From contig NC_085089.1 in NCBI RefSeq assembly GCF_963422355.1, positions 5,442,279-5,506,278 on the forward strand: a DNA stretch of 64,000 nucleotides. Direction: 5' to 3'. The position numbers and the translations under genes were made by a program. Each line of letters begins with the position of its first letter. Position 1 is the first letter of the stretch. The DNA comes from Corticium candelabrum (Eukaryota > Porifera > Homoscleromorpha > Homosclerophorida > Plakinidae). Positions 10,812 through 23,705 of the stretch are shown here, piece after piece. The notes beneath the pieces are model-generated. The model had not been told where the DNA came from. It was given only the letters and a program-made list of their open reading frames with translations, and did no database searches.

Positions 10812-13800
10812 GTGTGAGGACTGACATTTGAAGGTGGTAGTATGTTATTGGAGTCATCTTATGTTGTTATGTTTTTCTTTAATTAAGGCGGTTGTGTGGC
10901 GTCGATTTAGTCAGTTTCTAAAGTTACGAAAAGAACTGGTTCAAATCTACCACAAGACCAAGGGTGATGTGCTGGACTTTCCACTATTTGTGAAAACCAA
11001 TTACTTTGGTTTGTCAGCTGTTTAAATGTATCTCCTGTTTTCTGATGCAGTTTTGTCATCTATGTAGATCGATTTAAAGAACAAGTAATTGAAGAACGTC
11101 GTGTTGCTTGCCTACAGCTGCTACAGTTTGTTGGGAGCCAGCCAGTCTTATACACAAGCAAACCATTTACCAAGTTCTTTAAGGTATGGTACTTTTAATC
11201 TGTTCATTTGTAGTTTGTACTGAACTGATCTAACAAGAGTTTAGGGTAATCAATCAGTGTATGTTGTTTTGGTGTGGCTATGCCGGAAAATACGTATTTA
11301 TTAAAATCGATTCATATGTGCACATCTCTTGTTTCTTTTTGCTACTGCTGTCTACTGTACATAATCTACTATATAGCACTCTGAACCACAGTAGAGTAGC
11401 TGTTGACTTCAAGAAGACATTTGACAGACACTGAATAGTTCATAATATCGACTCTGTCAAAGTTACAGCTTGTCGTTATAAAGCTGCAAGTCAAAACATT
11501 GCTATGTGCTAGGGTATAGTAGCATCTTGTCAGTTTTTGATTGAAATCAGGAGCAGTTGCTTGAGCAGAAGTGTTTACGAACAATAGTAGTTTAGTTAAT
11601 TAATCAAAAGGTATGTAAAGTTAGCAGCAAAGTCCTTTGTAATGAGCATTGTCTGTATGTGGATTGGGTGTGGTAACTTTACACTCTACAATTGAAAAGT
11701 TGTAGGTGACATCATATGAACATTTTATTGACAGCCAAACAGTTTTTCAGGCAGATGCTTATTAAAAGCAATTGTTTTTTGAAACTGTCGACACTCTGTA
11801 ATGTCACATTGTTTTACGTGTTTCTTCCTAATCTGAGAGCTGCTGGATAGAAAGTTTGTTCTATTGTTGTGGTTTAGATCAAGTTACTATATTATAGTTA
11901 CTTGTACTGTAGTTGTGACCAGAGGAGATAGAAAGCTAGCGCAGTGCTACCTGGGCAGTCTTACTATTCAGCCAATAAGCACCTTCTAAGCCCCATATTT
12001 CAACCACGTGCCTACTTCAGTTTGCCTTGAGCCGCTGTGAGTGCAACATCTGGATACATAGTGTTTGTGACTCTTTTTATTATAAACTTTCTTGCTTTCT
12101 CGTGGTGAAAGCAAAGCTTACGCGTGTTTGCCTGGCGCAAATCAGCCGAAGTGGGGAGGTAGAGGTGGCATTCGACGGATTTGTTCGACCATGCCTACTT
12201 GATGGATTAGCGTTGCCACATTTCGTAACTCCTACGATTTCGCTCGATATCGGGTCAAGCAGAATATGTGAAAGTTGTCCTATTTTGTACCAGGTGACTG
12301 CTTTGCAGGTAGGAAGTGTGAACATCAGTCACTGTCAGAATCCTAATAGGGTTAGAGTATTGTGTACTCAGAGTAAGGTTTATTACCAGTTGGAGACGTC
12401 TGACTCCAGTTACTGTTACATTTTGACTGCCTTGCTAGCTAAAAGCCAAATTTGCATGCTAGCTTTCTACATCGCACAGAGTAGTGGCTGTTACTCACTG
12501 AAAACGGCGGGATAACTTAGGATAACTTACAACACAACGTTCTATAACGACTTGTCTTGTCTCACACAGACAATGAAGAACAAACATTCTAGAACCATGG
12601 AAAGACGGGACATTGTAAACTACTGTCAGCGTAACCATGTGAAGTTCGCATGTACATGTAAACATAAATTCACAAAAGCAGCTTTTATCAGTCATTATTT
12701 AGAGTACATGCAGACATACAGCAGCACAGAAACAAAGCAAACAGCCTCTAGGGAAGACCAAATTTGCTGATGGGCATGCCTTTAACACTCAGTAGCTTTC
12801 TACCTCCTCTGAGTTGTGACATACATGTATATGCATCAGTGTTTGCAGTGACCAATAAATTATTTGTAAGGCAACATTTTGCATGTTTCTTGTTGTAATT
12901 TGTAATTATAGTGTGTGTATTAGGGTGGTTCTGTAGTTGCTAGTGGCAGCCAGTCTTCACTCGCATCACTGGGCTCACTTCAATCTAGGACTTCTGGGGA
13001 GGAGAACGGGCTTTCACGGTCAGACTCTGTGCCTTGTGAAGATTTGCTTGATCTGTCTGTGGGTGCTCTTGCTGCTATGGAGAGAGAACCTTCTCAGCTG
13101 CCTGATATACAATCTTCGTGGCCATCAGTGTTTGATAGCCCAGTTGAAAGTAAAAAAGATTTTCTTGCAACAGGAGATCCTGTCAACTCAAGCAAGCACA
13201 ACCTTTACAACAGTGACTCTGATTATTCTCCATTTGTGAATCGACGGTCGCCAGATGGTCAAGAACAGTTTGCTGGTGTGGTAGTTGATGATCTGGTTGA
13301 TATTCGGCTGCCTTTGTCTGACAGAGATAGTGAAATGGAAGAAAAACAAAATATTGCAATGATTGGCATGGAATCTGCCGACGGAAAGGAGAGACAGTCG
13401 GTGATTCAACCTGGTGGTATTTCTGCAATTGACTTAGACAATTTACCAAAGTTGACTGTAAGTGAGTTAGGTGATGTTCGTTGGGCAACTCAACAGAATT
13501 CTCTTGATCCATCGTCTGGATTCTCAAGCCCACCAGGAGGTGTGTGGCTTCACCAACAACCATCTGATGTTAGCTCTCTCAGTTCAAATGATGGTAATAA
13601 TCAGGCTCAGTCTGAATCGACTATTGATGTTGGCGAACTACGTAAAGTTCTTTCGGCCGAGTTTGAAGAACCACAGTTGTCTGAAGACATGAGTCCATTA
13701 CACAGTCAATTAACATCTGAGCAAGTTTTGGAGCCAGTCAGTCATACGAGCACTGCAACGTCTGACTCAGAGGCTGATGGGCCTTGTGAGTTAAGTATTT

Positions 13801-16800
13801 CCAAGACATTAGCTTCCAATCTCGATATTGTTGGATTTGAGGCAGAAGATGATTGGTGGAAGCAAGCTCTTAGTGTGTGTGACCAGGAGCTTGCAGATGG
13901 GCTAGAAAGTACAGAAGGACATGAAACATATAAAGCTGATATCAATGATAAAATAGAAAGAGATAGTTTGTCTAGACACAACCAGTCAGATGTGAACGAA
14001 GCAATTATGAGGGAGTTGGCAGCAACGTCAAGTGATCTGCAGCCAGAAGGACCAACAGGTAATAAAACATTTTAATTAAGGTAGAAGCAAGTCTTACCAA
14101 CTGCAATAAACAATGACGTTAGTTGAGAAAGACAAAATATAAATTGGCAATTGAATTAATAGTTAAGTATACCATCAATGCTATTCAATTGATTGACTAG
14201 TATAACACCAGATATATATGTTAGTTTTAATTAGCAATATATTTACTGTTATTTTATTATCTATGTTGCAGAGCCTGTAAATATCTCTTCTTGTCCAACT
14301 TCTGTTGTGTCTCAAGACTACGTGCTTGAGGCAAGCAAGATTCTTAGTCAAGCGATTACTTGTGAAGCACAGAGCGACTACCAGAATGCATTTGATTTGT
14401 ACAAAACTGGTGTAGAAATGCTACTGACTGGTGTACAAAGTAGGCATGATTACTAGACAGTGTTGTCCTTTTGTGTTACGTATGTCTGGTATAGGTGAAT
14501 CAAACAAGACTAAAAGGCAGATGGTGAGGAAGAAGACCGGCCAGTATCTTCTAAGAGCTGAACTGATATTTAAACAATATATTGGCAAAGATGGAAGAGA
14601 GTCACTGTGGGAGGTAAGCAGCTTTACTATTGCACAAAGTTCAATATGTATAAATTATGCTGTGATGTAAACTTGTATATTATTGCTCATCGTAAATGCA
14701 GATTTAAAGGGGAACTTGCATGCAAAAACAAGTTGCGTTTGAAAAGTAGGCTTGCCTTCGAGAAGTTCAACAGTACTGTAGTCGCTAGGAGAAATCACGT
14801 TTTGAATGATCCTAGACAAAGAAGGTGTGTGAGGCATGACGTCACTGGAGGGAGACCCTGATTGCTTTGTATTGGAAAAATCTCGACTGATTGGCCTAAA
14901 ACTCAACAGAGTGGCCTAAAACAGTTCACGACTGGGTGGCCTAAAACAGGCTGAGACAAAGTGGCCTAAAACAGGCTGAGACAAAGTGGCTTAAAACAGA
15001 CCGCGATAGAGTGGCCTAAAGCAGGCTGCGACAGAGAGTGTGTTCACAATGGGTCTAATCATGATTAGTTTGGTGTTAATGCACTAACGCCACTTGTTCA
15101 CACTGGTCCTAGTCATGGTTAGTGTAATGCCATTCTAATGCCGTAGAGAGCAGTATTACAACCACAGTAGTGGTGTTAGTGGTTGCACATGACTTTGACA
15201 TGTGAGGTAGTAGCATACAAGAAGAGCATGCCGCCGATGTTTTTGGTGTGGTGTTGTATGTTTAAACGTACAAACACAGCAACAACATGGCGACGTATAC
15301 GGAAGCTCATGCAGATGTATACTACGCATGTGCCTGCTAGCTATACATGTGACAACTTCTTGCTGTCTCTGAAGGAGCTGCCAGAGAAAGCAAACTAAAT
15401 ATTTCCCTCTTCAAAATCTAATTCATCAAGAAAATTCACGCAAATTCTTGCCAGATAAAAACTGTCGAGGCTAATTACACTCACGTGCCCACGTGACTTA
15501 CTAACCTTAGTTAGCAGGTGACTTACTAACCATAGTTAGCGGGCTTGTGCTAATGTTGGCTTAATCATAATTAGCCTAATCATAGTTAGTCCAGATGTTG
15601 GTGTGAACATCCTCAGTGTGGCCTAAATCAGACGGCAACAGAGTGGCCTAAAACAGACTGGTGACAGACTGGCTAAAACAGACCACGACAGAGTGGCCTA
15701 AAACAGACCAGGGACTAAAACAGACCAGCGACAGAGTCGCCTAAAACAGGCTGCAACAGAGTGGCCTAAAACAGACCACAACAGAGTGACCTAGAACAGA
15801 CCACAACAGAGTGGCCTAAAACAGACTACGAGAGAGTGGCATAAAACAGGCCGCAACAGAGTGGTCTAAAACAGACCACGACAGAGTGGTCTAAAACTGG
15901 CTGCGACAGAGTTGCCTAAAACAGGCTGCAACAGAGTGGGCTAAACAGGCAACAACAGAGTGGCCTAAAACAGACCACAACAGAGTGACCTAACATAGTC
16001 TGCAACAGAGTGGCCTAAAACAGGCCATGACAGAGTGGCCTAAAACAGACCAGCGACAGAGTTGTCTAAAACAGACGAGTGACAGAGTGGTCTAAAACAA
16101 ACCGTGACATAGTGGTCTAAAACACACCACAACAGATTGGTCTAAAACAGAGTGGCTTAAAACAGACCAGCGACAGAGTGGCTTAAAACAGACCAGCGAC
16201 AGAGTAGTCTAAAACAGATCACGACAGAGTGGCCTAAAACAAACCAGCAACAGAGTGGCGTAAAACAGACCAGCGACAGAGTAGTGTAAACAGACCGCGA
16301 CAGAGTGGCTCATAACAGACTGTGATCGAGTGGCCTAAAACAGACCAGCGACAGAGTGGTCTAAACAGACAAGTGACCGAGTGGTCTAGAAGTGACCACG
16401 ACAGAGTGGCCTAAAGCAGGCCTCGACAGAGTGGTCTAAAACAGACCGTGACAGAGTGGCCTAAAACAGTCCACGACAGAATGGTCTAGAAAAGACTGAC
16501 AGAGTGGCCTAAAACAGACCAGTGACAGCGTGGCCTGAAACAGACCAGCGACAGAGTAGTCTAAACAGACTGCGACAGAGTGGCTCATAATAGTATATGA
16601 GCCAAGTCTCAGAAGCCGTCGTTTTGTTCCGACCCCCTTGTGGGGTTTTTTGGCACCGGAACATTCTACAAAACCAGTAGAAAGGATTTCTTAATGTTTG
16701 CACTTTGGAAAACGTGCGACAAAGTGACGGTAGAATTTATTAAAATAGTACATGCGTGGCGCATGGGAAAGTCGAGGCTATACTAGAGCTCTGCCTGACG

Positions 16801-19800
16801 AGTGTTCCTCAAGGCATAGAATCTCTACTTAATTGACTCTTGCAATTCTACAACTAGCGCCAACAAAGGAAGCATGCCATTTATGCAGGAAATAGTTAGA
16901 AAGGCAACAACTTTTTGTATTATCCGGGACTGCCGATTGCTACAGCCTTGGAGTTACTTCACATCAATAGGTATCGCTGAATCAAAGTCAGAATTTTTGC
17001 GAGTACAACACTATCTCTATATTTTTAGTATTGTAATTTAATCTGTTTAGATTTATTATTGCATCAGTTTGTTTCTAGAAATAACTTGATCTACTAGACT
17101 AAAATAATTGAATTAATTCGCGCGTGCATGTAATCATACACTTGATCACTTATTCGCTACCACTACAGTCATCGTTATCGCTATCATCAGTCTGATTTTG
17201 GAGTTTCTTCCAATAGTACTGGACTAGGAAGGGCTATTTGCTTGCTTGAATTCTTGTAATCTCTGCAACCACATGCATCGGTACAGCACACGAAAACACA
17301 AACATTGCTGTGTGGTACAGCCGGCATTGCACTTGCAGCTTACAAGCTCCAACAGTGCTTTCGGGGCAGGAAGCTGTGTATTCCAGCAGACATGTATGCG
17401 AGAACCGTTTTCATTAGTTTCAACAATCCATCTGTGACCGTGCGGACTAAGCAGATTCTGCATAGAGCACAAAGCATCCATACAAAACTTTGATAGTTAA
17501 CCTGTAGTACATGCTGCTGAAGAGCATCTTGAGCGGGTGACATCTGCTGCACTTTCGAGCACTTCATGCAAAATAACTCGTACCGAACCTCGTTGACACT
17601 GGTACAAGTTGACAAACCGTAAAGATGACATACAAACTTCTCACATTCAGTAAACAACTCTTCAGTTGGAGCCAAGCTAGCTGCATCCTAATCTGGTCAT
17701 CGCAAGGTGTAAACAGTCGTTTTAAGAAGCTAAGCACAAGCGAGCTGCCTTTAACATCTGAAGCATTTACAGTATTGAATTTTGTTGTGACATGTCATTT
17801 ACATTTGTCTAGTGCCGTTACTTCTGTTCAGTAACCAAACGAATTCAGTGTGCAAGTATCTAAGTAAAGTAGTTGAATTAAGTAATGGCAAGCATTTTCT
17901 TAGCCACACATGTGGATGTAGATTGCATCTACTGTAAGTACTTTTGTGAGCACTCACTGTATTATAGCGCCAGTTGGTATCGATGACAATGTGTTTCACA
18001 ATGTTCTTTTAATTTTAATATAACTTTGTATTGTAATTTGTTTATTTGAAATGTAATTAGTAGCTACAGTAGTTTAATTAAGTTAATGAATGATTACTAT
18101 GCTAGTGTAGACTTGTTGGTGACTGTAGTGGAATAGTATTATATACAGTATTTGTTTTGTTAAATCTTGTACGTACTGGGGATTTGTTGTAATGTTAGTT
18201 TTTGATATTGCTGTGCAGCCATCTCAACCAAATCAAGTTGATCAACAGCCAGAGGCAGTACTTCCTCATTTGACATTAACTGATTTCAAAGTTTTGGGTC
18301 TCATAGACAATGTGAGACTATTGCTGCAATTTTATAGACACACGCTTCTCTGACACTTGAATCCTTTTTGTAGGTTCAGTTGGTTCAAGATAAACAAACT
18401 GGTGAAGTATACATACTAAAGGTAGCTTCTAGTCTGTTGTGTTAAGGTTGACTCGTCACTCTCATGTTTACTTAGTCATTGAGGAAGACACATAATCCTC
18501 AAGTGTACAGACGACGACAAAAAGGAAAACGAGGAACCAAGAATAGAGGAACTGTGGATGTATGAGTCTCATAAGTTGTACCTAGTTATAACACTATTTT
18601 AGGATGTGTCATTGACAGTTGCAGTGTCCTCACATGGTTCGATTAATTCACCACTTTGATACACCAAGTTGTATCTTTCTTGTCTTGGAGTATATTGCTG
18701 GTGGAAAGATAATTGATTTTATTAGCTCGAGGTGGGATGAGATAAAGAGGAGTGAGGCAGCTCAGCGTTTTCAAGGCATTGGGCTGGCAACACATCAAGA
18801 TAGGTTGACCTATGAAGAAGCTGCTTTAGGGAAAGATAGAGGACGTGTTGATTGTAGAAATGCAGAGGGCAGTAAGCATAGATTAGAGCAGAATGTGTTA
18901 GATAAGAGATCAGAGGAGATGGCTGGTTTGGAGCAGTTGCCTACTGGCAGTCAAGCACAACGTAGTTGTGGTGTAAATGAGGTTATATCTGAGCAACAGA
19001 TTGCAGTATGGGCAGCACAGCTAGTCAAATGCCTTAGCTGTCTGCATCAGTCAGGAGTTGTTTGCTGGTATGTGGTTAGTATTGCTTTTGCTCTAGTGTT
19101 GTACTAATAACGTGCTTGTTTGGTGCAGTGATCTAAGACCGGACAATCTGCTGCTTTCACCGGAAGGTACATAACTATTACTACATCTATGCATTTGTCT
19201 GTTTCTAGGTGACTTGGCTTACCTTGTATTTGTTCATTGTGGGTGCTAAGCATACAAACAATGCATTTATACTTGTGGCATGTTGAGTTTAGTCTGCTTG
19301 CTACGGGTTTGCAAAGCTAATATTGAATGATGGGCTTAATTAATGAGCATCAAAGGTGTGGTTAATTTGATTGTTAATTTAACTCCACAAACAAAGTATT
19401 TTACAGAAACAGCTGTGTAGACAAAATGTACTAACTGTAACAAGAATTTACTGAAATGCAACAACACGTACCACTCCTGGAAACAATTATTTTGCTGTAT
19501 GAATAAGTACACTGCTTATTAGATGAGGTAAAGTGTAGGCTGTACATACGTGGGACCAGGTTTGGTGTTTACAGAGTAGACACATTGGATCATGGTAACA
19601 ACGATTAGTACCTTGGAGCTGCAATGACTACTTCGCTTCTGTCATTTTAATGTTGAGTTGAATGCGACTGCAGATAAGTAAGTATGATGTATTCTGTTTA
19701 TCTAATCGTCCAATTCTTGTAGGGAATCTTGTTCTAACGTATTTTGGATATTGGGATCAAATTGACAGGCATTACCATCCTGAGGCAGCAGCCGACTTCT

Positions 19801-20616
19801 ATATAGCTCCAGGTATGCATGGGACAGCTGATTCCTGGGGTTTTTGTTATTTGTGGCGACTGGGATGCCTTACTGTGTTAGAACTGAATGGTATGCTAAG
19901 GGTGAGTCCAGCGGCTGATTGGTGGTCATTTGGAGTTATATTATTTGAGCTGTTGACTGGCAAGGTAAAGTATTGGTTGTAGTGGAAGTGATACTACAAT
20001 CTACGATTTAACGTGTAGCTGGTGATTTGCTCATGTGGTGTTCTAATAATTAACCATTGGTGTACTGTTTACTGCAATTAAGTGTAGTGTGAAAAGCTTA
20101 CAGAAGCAAATTACTGGCTAGATTTTGAACTTTCAATGATTTAGCTAAAGTCTGTTCACACTGACTTCTCCCTCAGTAAATCCTGAATAACTTTTGACAG
20201 CAAGATCCTAGAGACACGCTAAACACTTCATTTAGAGCTCATGGTAATGCCGTTCTTTGGGTGTGCATTGCAGATAAACTTCCCCAACCTTGTTATGCAA
20301 GTTGTTTACGTACATAGCTACCCTTACCAATAGAATGCCTTCAATTGAAAGACAAACCCACCCCTTATGCTAATTAATAATTGCTCATTGGATAAACGTT
20401 GGGAACATCTGCCCATGCAAGAGCACACAAGCTTTGGGGGGAAGGGGGAGAGTCAGAGTGGGCGCACTTTAGTGACTAATGCATATACAGTAGGAGTATA
20501 AGCAGTGGAACTACTAGTAGAAAGCAACTACGGGATGTACTCATGTGCGTGTAATGTTGTGTTTATGAATATTTCTCTCTCACTCACACTCACACACACA
20601 CTCGCAAATGCGTGTG

Positions 20617-20651
<35 letters not shown>

Positions 20652-21090
20652 CAGTATGCACCCTTCCATGTATACATGCTTTCACTAAATGGCAACATCA
20701 CCACCTCTACCATTATCTCCTAAAACTATTGACTTTCATCAGCAGTTTGTAATTGCATTGGTTGGTTTTAGCGGTTTAAACACTGCAACCCAGGAGGTCC
20801 CCACTCTTACATTCCTCTGAACTTTCCAGTGAAGGTGTCAAATGCAGCAAGATCCTTGATTAGAGAGGTGACTTTTCAGTGAAAATTATTGATTTTTGTT
20901 TGTGACTTTCATTTTTTGCAGCTGTTGCATGTAAATGCTCTTGAGAGACTAGGTAATTTTTGTGTTACTAGTTTCCCATGGTTATGATTGTCTGTTTCCT
21001 GTGTGTGTCTGTGTAGGCTCTGGCATTGCTGGCATAGAGGAGATCATTACTCATCCATTTTTCGGTCATATAGACTGGGATATTGTGTAG
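10052..21090 (+). CDS. RPS6KC1: PX-MIT-pseudokinase protein, RPS6KC1 (RPK118)-like
   Basis: RPS6KC1 binds PI3P on endosomes through its PX domain and interacts with sphingosine kinase and PRDX3. Exons: 10052-10180, 10888-11008, 11068-11183, 12924-14058, 14272-14439, 14495-14613, 18219-18311, 18374-18421, 18476-18559, 18619-19067, 19129-19166, 19723-19812, 19882-19974, 20772-20877, 20922-20952 and 21017-21090. Order: PX domain (FDVSEP... WRRFSQF), a long acidic/serine-rich linker (one 1.1-kb exon), MIT domain (SKILSQAITCEA, FDLYKTGVEMLL), and a kinase-like domain. The kinase keeps VYILK and DWWSFG, but HRD reads CCDLRPDN, the DFG position reads YFG, and no glycine loop is visible, so it is probably a pseudokinase. 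The C-terminus is HPFFGHIDWDIV. The PX strand between exons 1 and 2 looks short, so a small exon in 10181-10887 may be missed. Confidence 0.88.
10739..10809. repeat. (GT)n microsatellite
   Basis: A pure GT run of about 70 bp in intron 1 of the RPS6KC1-like gene. Confidence 0.95.
11184..12923. other. 1.74-kb intron, no recognised gene
   Basis: This is the intron between the third PX exon and the linker exon. A 163-codon frame at about 12027-12515 has no recognised motif, no splice context and unremarkable composition. It sits in a less AT-rich patch (about 12000-12300) that may be an unrecognised repeat. No supported gene or RNA. Confidence 0.5.
14886..16590. repeat. ~25-bp minisatellite array (CAGAGTGGCCTAAAACAGAC)
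   Basis: An array of a ~25-bp unit with core ACAGAGTGGCCTAAAACAG followed by a variable ACCACG/GCTGCG/ACCAGCG spacer, all in one orientation. It occupies about 14886-15035 and 15612-16590 inside the intron 14614-18218. Roughly 45 units, each carrying a few substitutions. The array is split by an inserted MITE at 15040-15612. Confidence 0.92.
15040..15612. mobile_element. MITE with TGTTCACAC-type ends, nested in minisatellite
   Basis: The left end GTGTTCACAATGGGTCTAAT and the right end (complement GATGTTCACACCAACATCTG) form imperfect terminal inverted repeats. A subterminal CTAATCATGATTAG-type motif recurs. Its interior (for example CATTCTAATGCCGTAGAGAG and GTTAGTGGTTGCACATGACT) matches a second copy at about 37428-37960, so it is a dispersed family. 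TTCACAC termini resemble PIF/Harbinger-derived MITEs. No ORF. Insertion split the tandem array. Confidence 0.7.
17140..17675 (-). pseudogene. transposon ORF remnant (C-terminal Cys-rich part)
   Basis: Two overlapping minus-strand frames together give the family motifs APTEELFTECEKFVCHLYG, SVNEVRYELFC, DALQQHV, then APKALLELVSCKCNAGC plus further Cys residues and an acidic tail (17140-17220). I recognise this order from repeat-derived proteins of unknown name in cnidarians and sponges. A frameshift near 17450 separates the two parts, so it is dead. It lies in antisense orientation in the RPS6KC1-like intron 14614-18218. Confidence 0.55.
20577..20652. repeat. (CA)n microsatellite
   Basis: A CA-rich tract interrupted by CTCACT and GCGCGCG, in the intron 19975-20771. 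Confidence 0.9.
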
Positions 21091-22053
21091 ACGGTTGGTG
21101 ACCGCTTTTCCTCTTTACAGTGAGATGTAGAGGTACATTTACGAGTATACATGTACATGTACATCGCATGGAGTTGGGCTAAGTTATATTTGGAAGACTT
21201 TGCAATATATAATTATTACAACGCACGGGAGCATAACAGAACATGCTTTTCATTAACCTTTTTGAAGTATCACAGGTATTCTCACAGAGCCCACAGGCAA
21301 AGAGGTTCTACTCCACTCTAACCTCTAGCCTGTGGGCATTAAGAGGGTCTGTGAAAGAGGTTAGGTTGTAGTATTTGTATGTGTGTTGTCTGTCTGTGAA
21401 CATGGTATCTCTTGAACATAGTAACATATCAATACAAAATTTTCAGAATATAAAGATGCCAAAATTTTGGACAATTTTAAAATGTACACCCCTCTTACAT
21501 ACCCCTGAAGAAGGAAGTAGTTATTGTCAGTAGAAAGGAATCCCATGCCTATCGAAGCTTGGACATCAGGCTGTCTTACAGACTGATCAATTTGACAAAT
21601 TTGGTGTCACTTAGAGACTAGCGTGCGCAACATAATAGAAATTGCAGAAAATAATAGCGCACAACTTGTTTAGGCACTATGCGCCTAAAAGTTGATCAAT
21701 AGTGCCAAATAGGGCCCGGGCACTAAATACTTGTGACTCAATCAATACTCAAGTAGTACACATGCGCACATTATTCTGTGTGTCACTGCACTGGTGTATG
21801 TGTCTACATGTACACTCAGTAAGTCTAGAGGATACCAGGTATAAATTATGATACTCTGGTTTGCTACACAACTCTTTTTCACCAATCTACTTACGCGCGA
21901 CAAACGTTTTCACCAATATAAGTTTCCAATATCTAATCTACACTTGGTGGCAAACTGTTGTACAGTAACTGTTTCAATTGTAAACTACACCTTGAACAGT
22001 GGAGTCGAGCAAACCACAGCTGCATTTGTGTACACGCATTGATTGCTAGACGT
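21091..22053. other. intergenic, no gene seen
   Basis: This is the 3' flank of the RPS6KC1-like gene and of the fibrinogen-like gene (tail-to-tail). A small inverted repeat (GCCCACAGGC at about 21287 and its complement at 21327) could form a hairpin. The last ~220 bases (from about 21824) match the flank of the truncated fibrinogen-like copy at about 32287-32406. No coding evidence. Confidence 0.5.
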
Positions 22054-23564
22054 TTAGTAAATTTTTCCACAGTCTTTACACTGTGCTTTCTTGTCTTTCA
22101 CGTTGCCCCGTATGTAGTCTCCCATCCAGTATTGTGTTGTTGATTCTGCTGTTGCTGTACAACGAAACTTGGGGTTCACCGTACCGTAGTAGCCCCAGTT
22201 GTCTTCAGAATTCACTGCGCCTGTGTTGGGTTTAAATGCACATTTTGTGTTGCTGCTGTCAGTATGCATATGAACGCCATTACTATTCCAAAATGGAACT
22301 GTCGTCTGTAATCCCAGGTGACCACGCAAATTGATGTATTCTACCTTTTTGCAAGTCGCAGACAAGGTCTGCTTTGTTGGATCTACTTCTGTAATTCTTG
22401 CTCTCACGTAGTCTTGGTAGTCAATTCCCACGGATGGAAAGTTGCACGTGGCTCTCCAGTAGGTGGAGCGATCTCTAATACGGGACATTCTGCTGTGAGA
22501 GAGACGGTACATGTTCCAGTTGGGTGAATTCTCATTGATAGGCCAATTGACAGTCAGACTTTTCGATCGAAAGAAAGAGTTGTGTTTGAGAGCAAACGAC
22601 TCGATGAGTGTGTAGGCAAATCCAATCTCGGTGTTCATATCACAGAAGACAACGTAACTTTCTTGTCCATCATCGACGACGTAATATCCACAGTGAGACT
22701 CCCCGTGTTCCATGTGGTCGGCACACGACCTGGCTGTGTAGTTTCTAGCAACAGTGGGCATGGGATTTGAGCCACAACTGTTGCATTCCTACGTTACAAC
22801 AATTAAAAGACATCATTAGATATTTACGTCAGAAAGTAGTCTCTGTTTTCATGTGTGTGTAGAGGTGAAAAATCCTATCCAACACGTCGCGTCGGAAACG
22901 GCCTCCTTTGACGCGAGACGACGGACGTGACGCGAGGTGTATTGTGAACCAGGCGTATGCCGTTTGTTGATTGATTAATTATTTCATGTTAATTAGACAC
23001 TCGTAAACAGGAAGGTGGTACTGCATGGATTTGTTACTGCCCTAGGCGTAGAACGTTTGAAAGCGTACGTGCTACGTGAATGCGCGTTGGAGCATAGTTG
23101 TTCTCGTCCGCACGCTATTAAAAACCACGCCCTACTTTTAACTCTATATTCGAGCGGTTGAAATTTGAATGGTGTTGACGAGAATGAAAAAAATCTGGTA
23201 AGAGTACATCTCGATTCTTACTGGTTTGAAAGTGTTTGTCATTTGTCTATTTTTAGTCTGTCATGATACCTTTTTCTTTGTTGAAGTTTGAGTAGACGAC
23301 ACGTCCCTTCGCAGACGGTTCTTGCTCGCCTGTGACTGTACATCTGTAGCTCGCACGCTACCAGATTTCTGCAGAAGCAAATAACAATTTTTAGTTCACA
23401 ACAAAGTACACGCAGATTTTATTCTTGCTAGATGATTGTGAGAGCATTCTTTATCGTACTCAGTACACGTGCACGTACCATACCTCAGAGACGGTAGACT
23501 CAACGGCTGCGGCTGCAAAGTAAACAAGCAGCGAGAAGGCAGTAAACACCGAAAGATTTCTCAT
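22054..23564 (-). CDS. secreted fibrinogen-like (FReD-like) protein, copy 1, intact
   Basis: Three exons on the minus strand: 23564-23484, 23368-23270 and 22788-22054, about 305 aa. Exon 1 is a signal peptide (MRNLSVFTAFSLLVYFAAAA). Exon 2 is a short spacer with a dibasic site (KNRLRRD) that could be cut by a furin-like protease. Exon 3 has CNSCGSNP, then YVVFCDMNTE, YTLIESF, WNMYRLS, STYWRATCNF, CKKVEYINLRGHLG, SSEDNWGYYG-like and FRCTATAE. It is rich in paired cysteines and resembles the diverged fibrinogen C-terminal-like proteins common in sponges and lancelets. It was probably secreted and possibly lectin-like; no ligand can be named. Two further, broken copies lie at about 32.3-33.1 kb and 56.0-57.3 kb. 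Confidence 0.8.
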
Positions 23565-23616
23565 CACTCCTGGAGCTTTGGTGTATACAGAGTGCTGCAA
23601 GCTGACGGTGAATGGT

Positions 23617-23624
23617 TTATATAG
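23617..23624 (-). promoter_or_regulatory. TATA box of fibrinogen-like copy 1
   Basis: On the minus strand the sequence CTATATAAACC lies about 55 bp before the start codon. The copy-3 promoter has the same layout (TATATAAA at about 57367-57374, with similar flanking sequence), so the element is conserved between paralogs. Confidence 0.6.
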
Positions 23625-23705
23625 TGTCTACATCTGCGACAACGAAGTTACTACCCGGTTTTCCGTATTCTCTGGTTTTGTTGGCGTCATGGCGTTAGTT
23701 ATGTA

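Noticed and set aside
12027-12515. 162-codon frame in an RPS6KC1-like intron
   Set aside because: No recognised motif, no splice-supported partners, and it lies between two well-supported exons of another gene.
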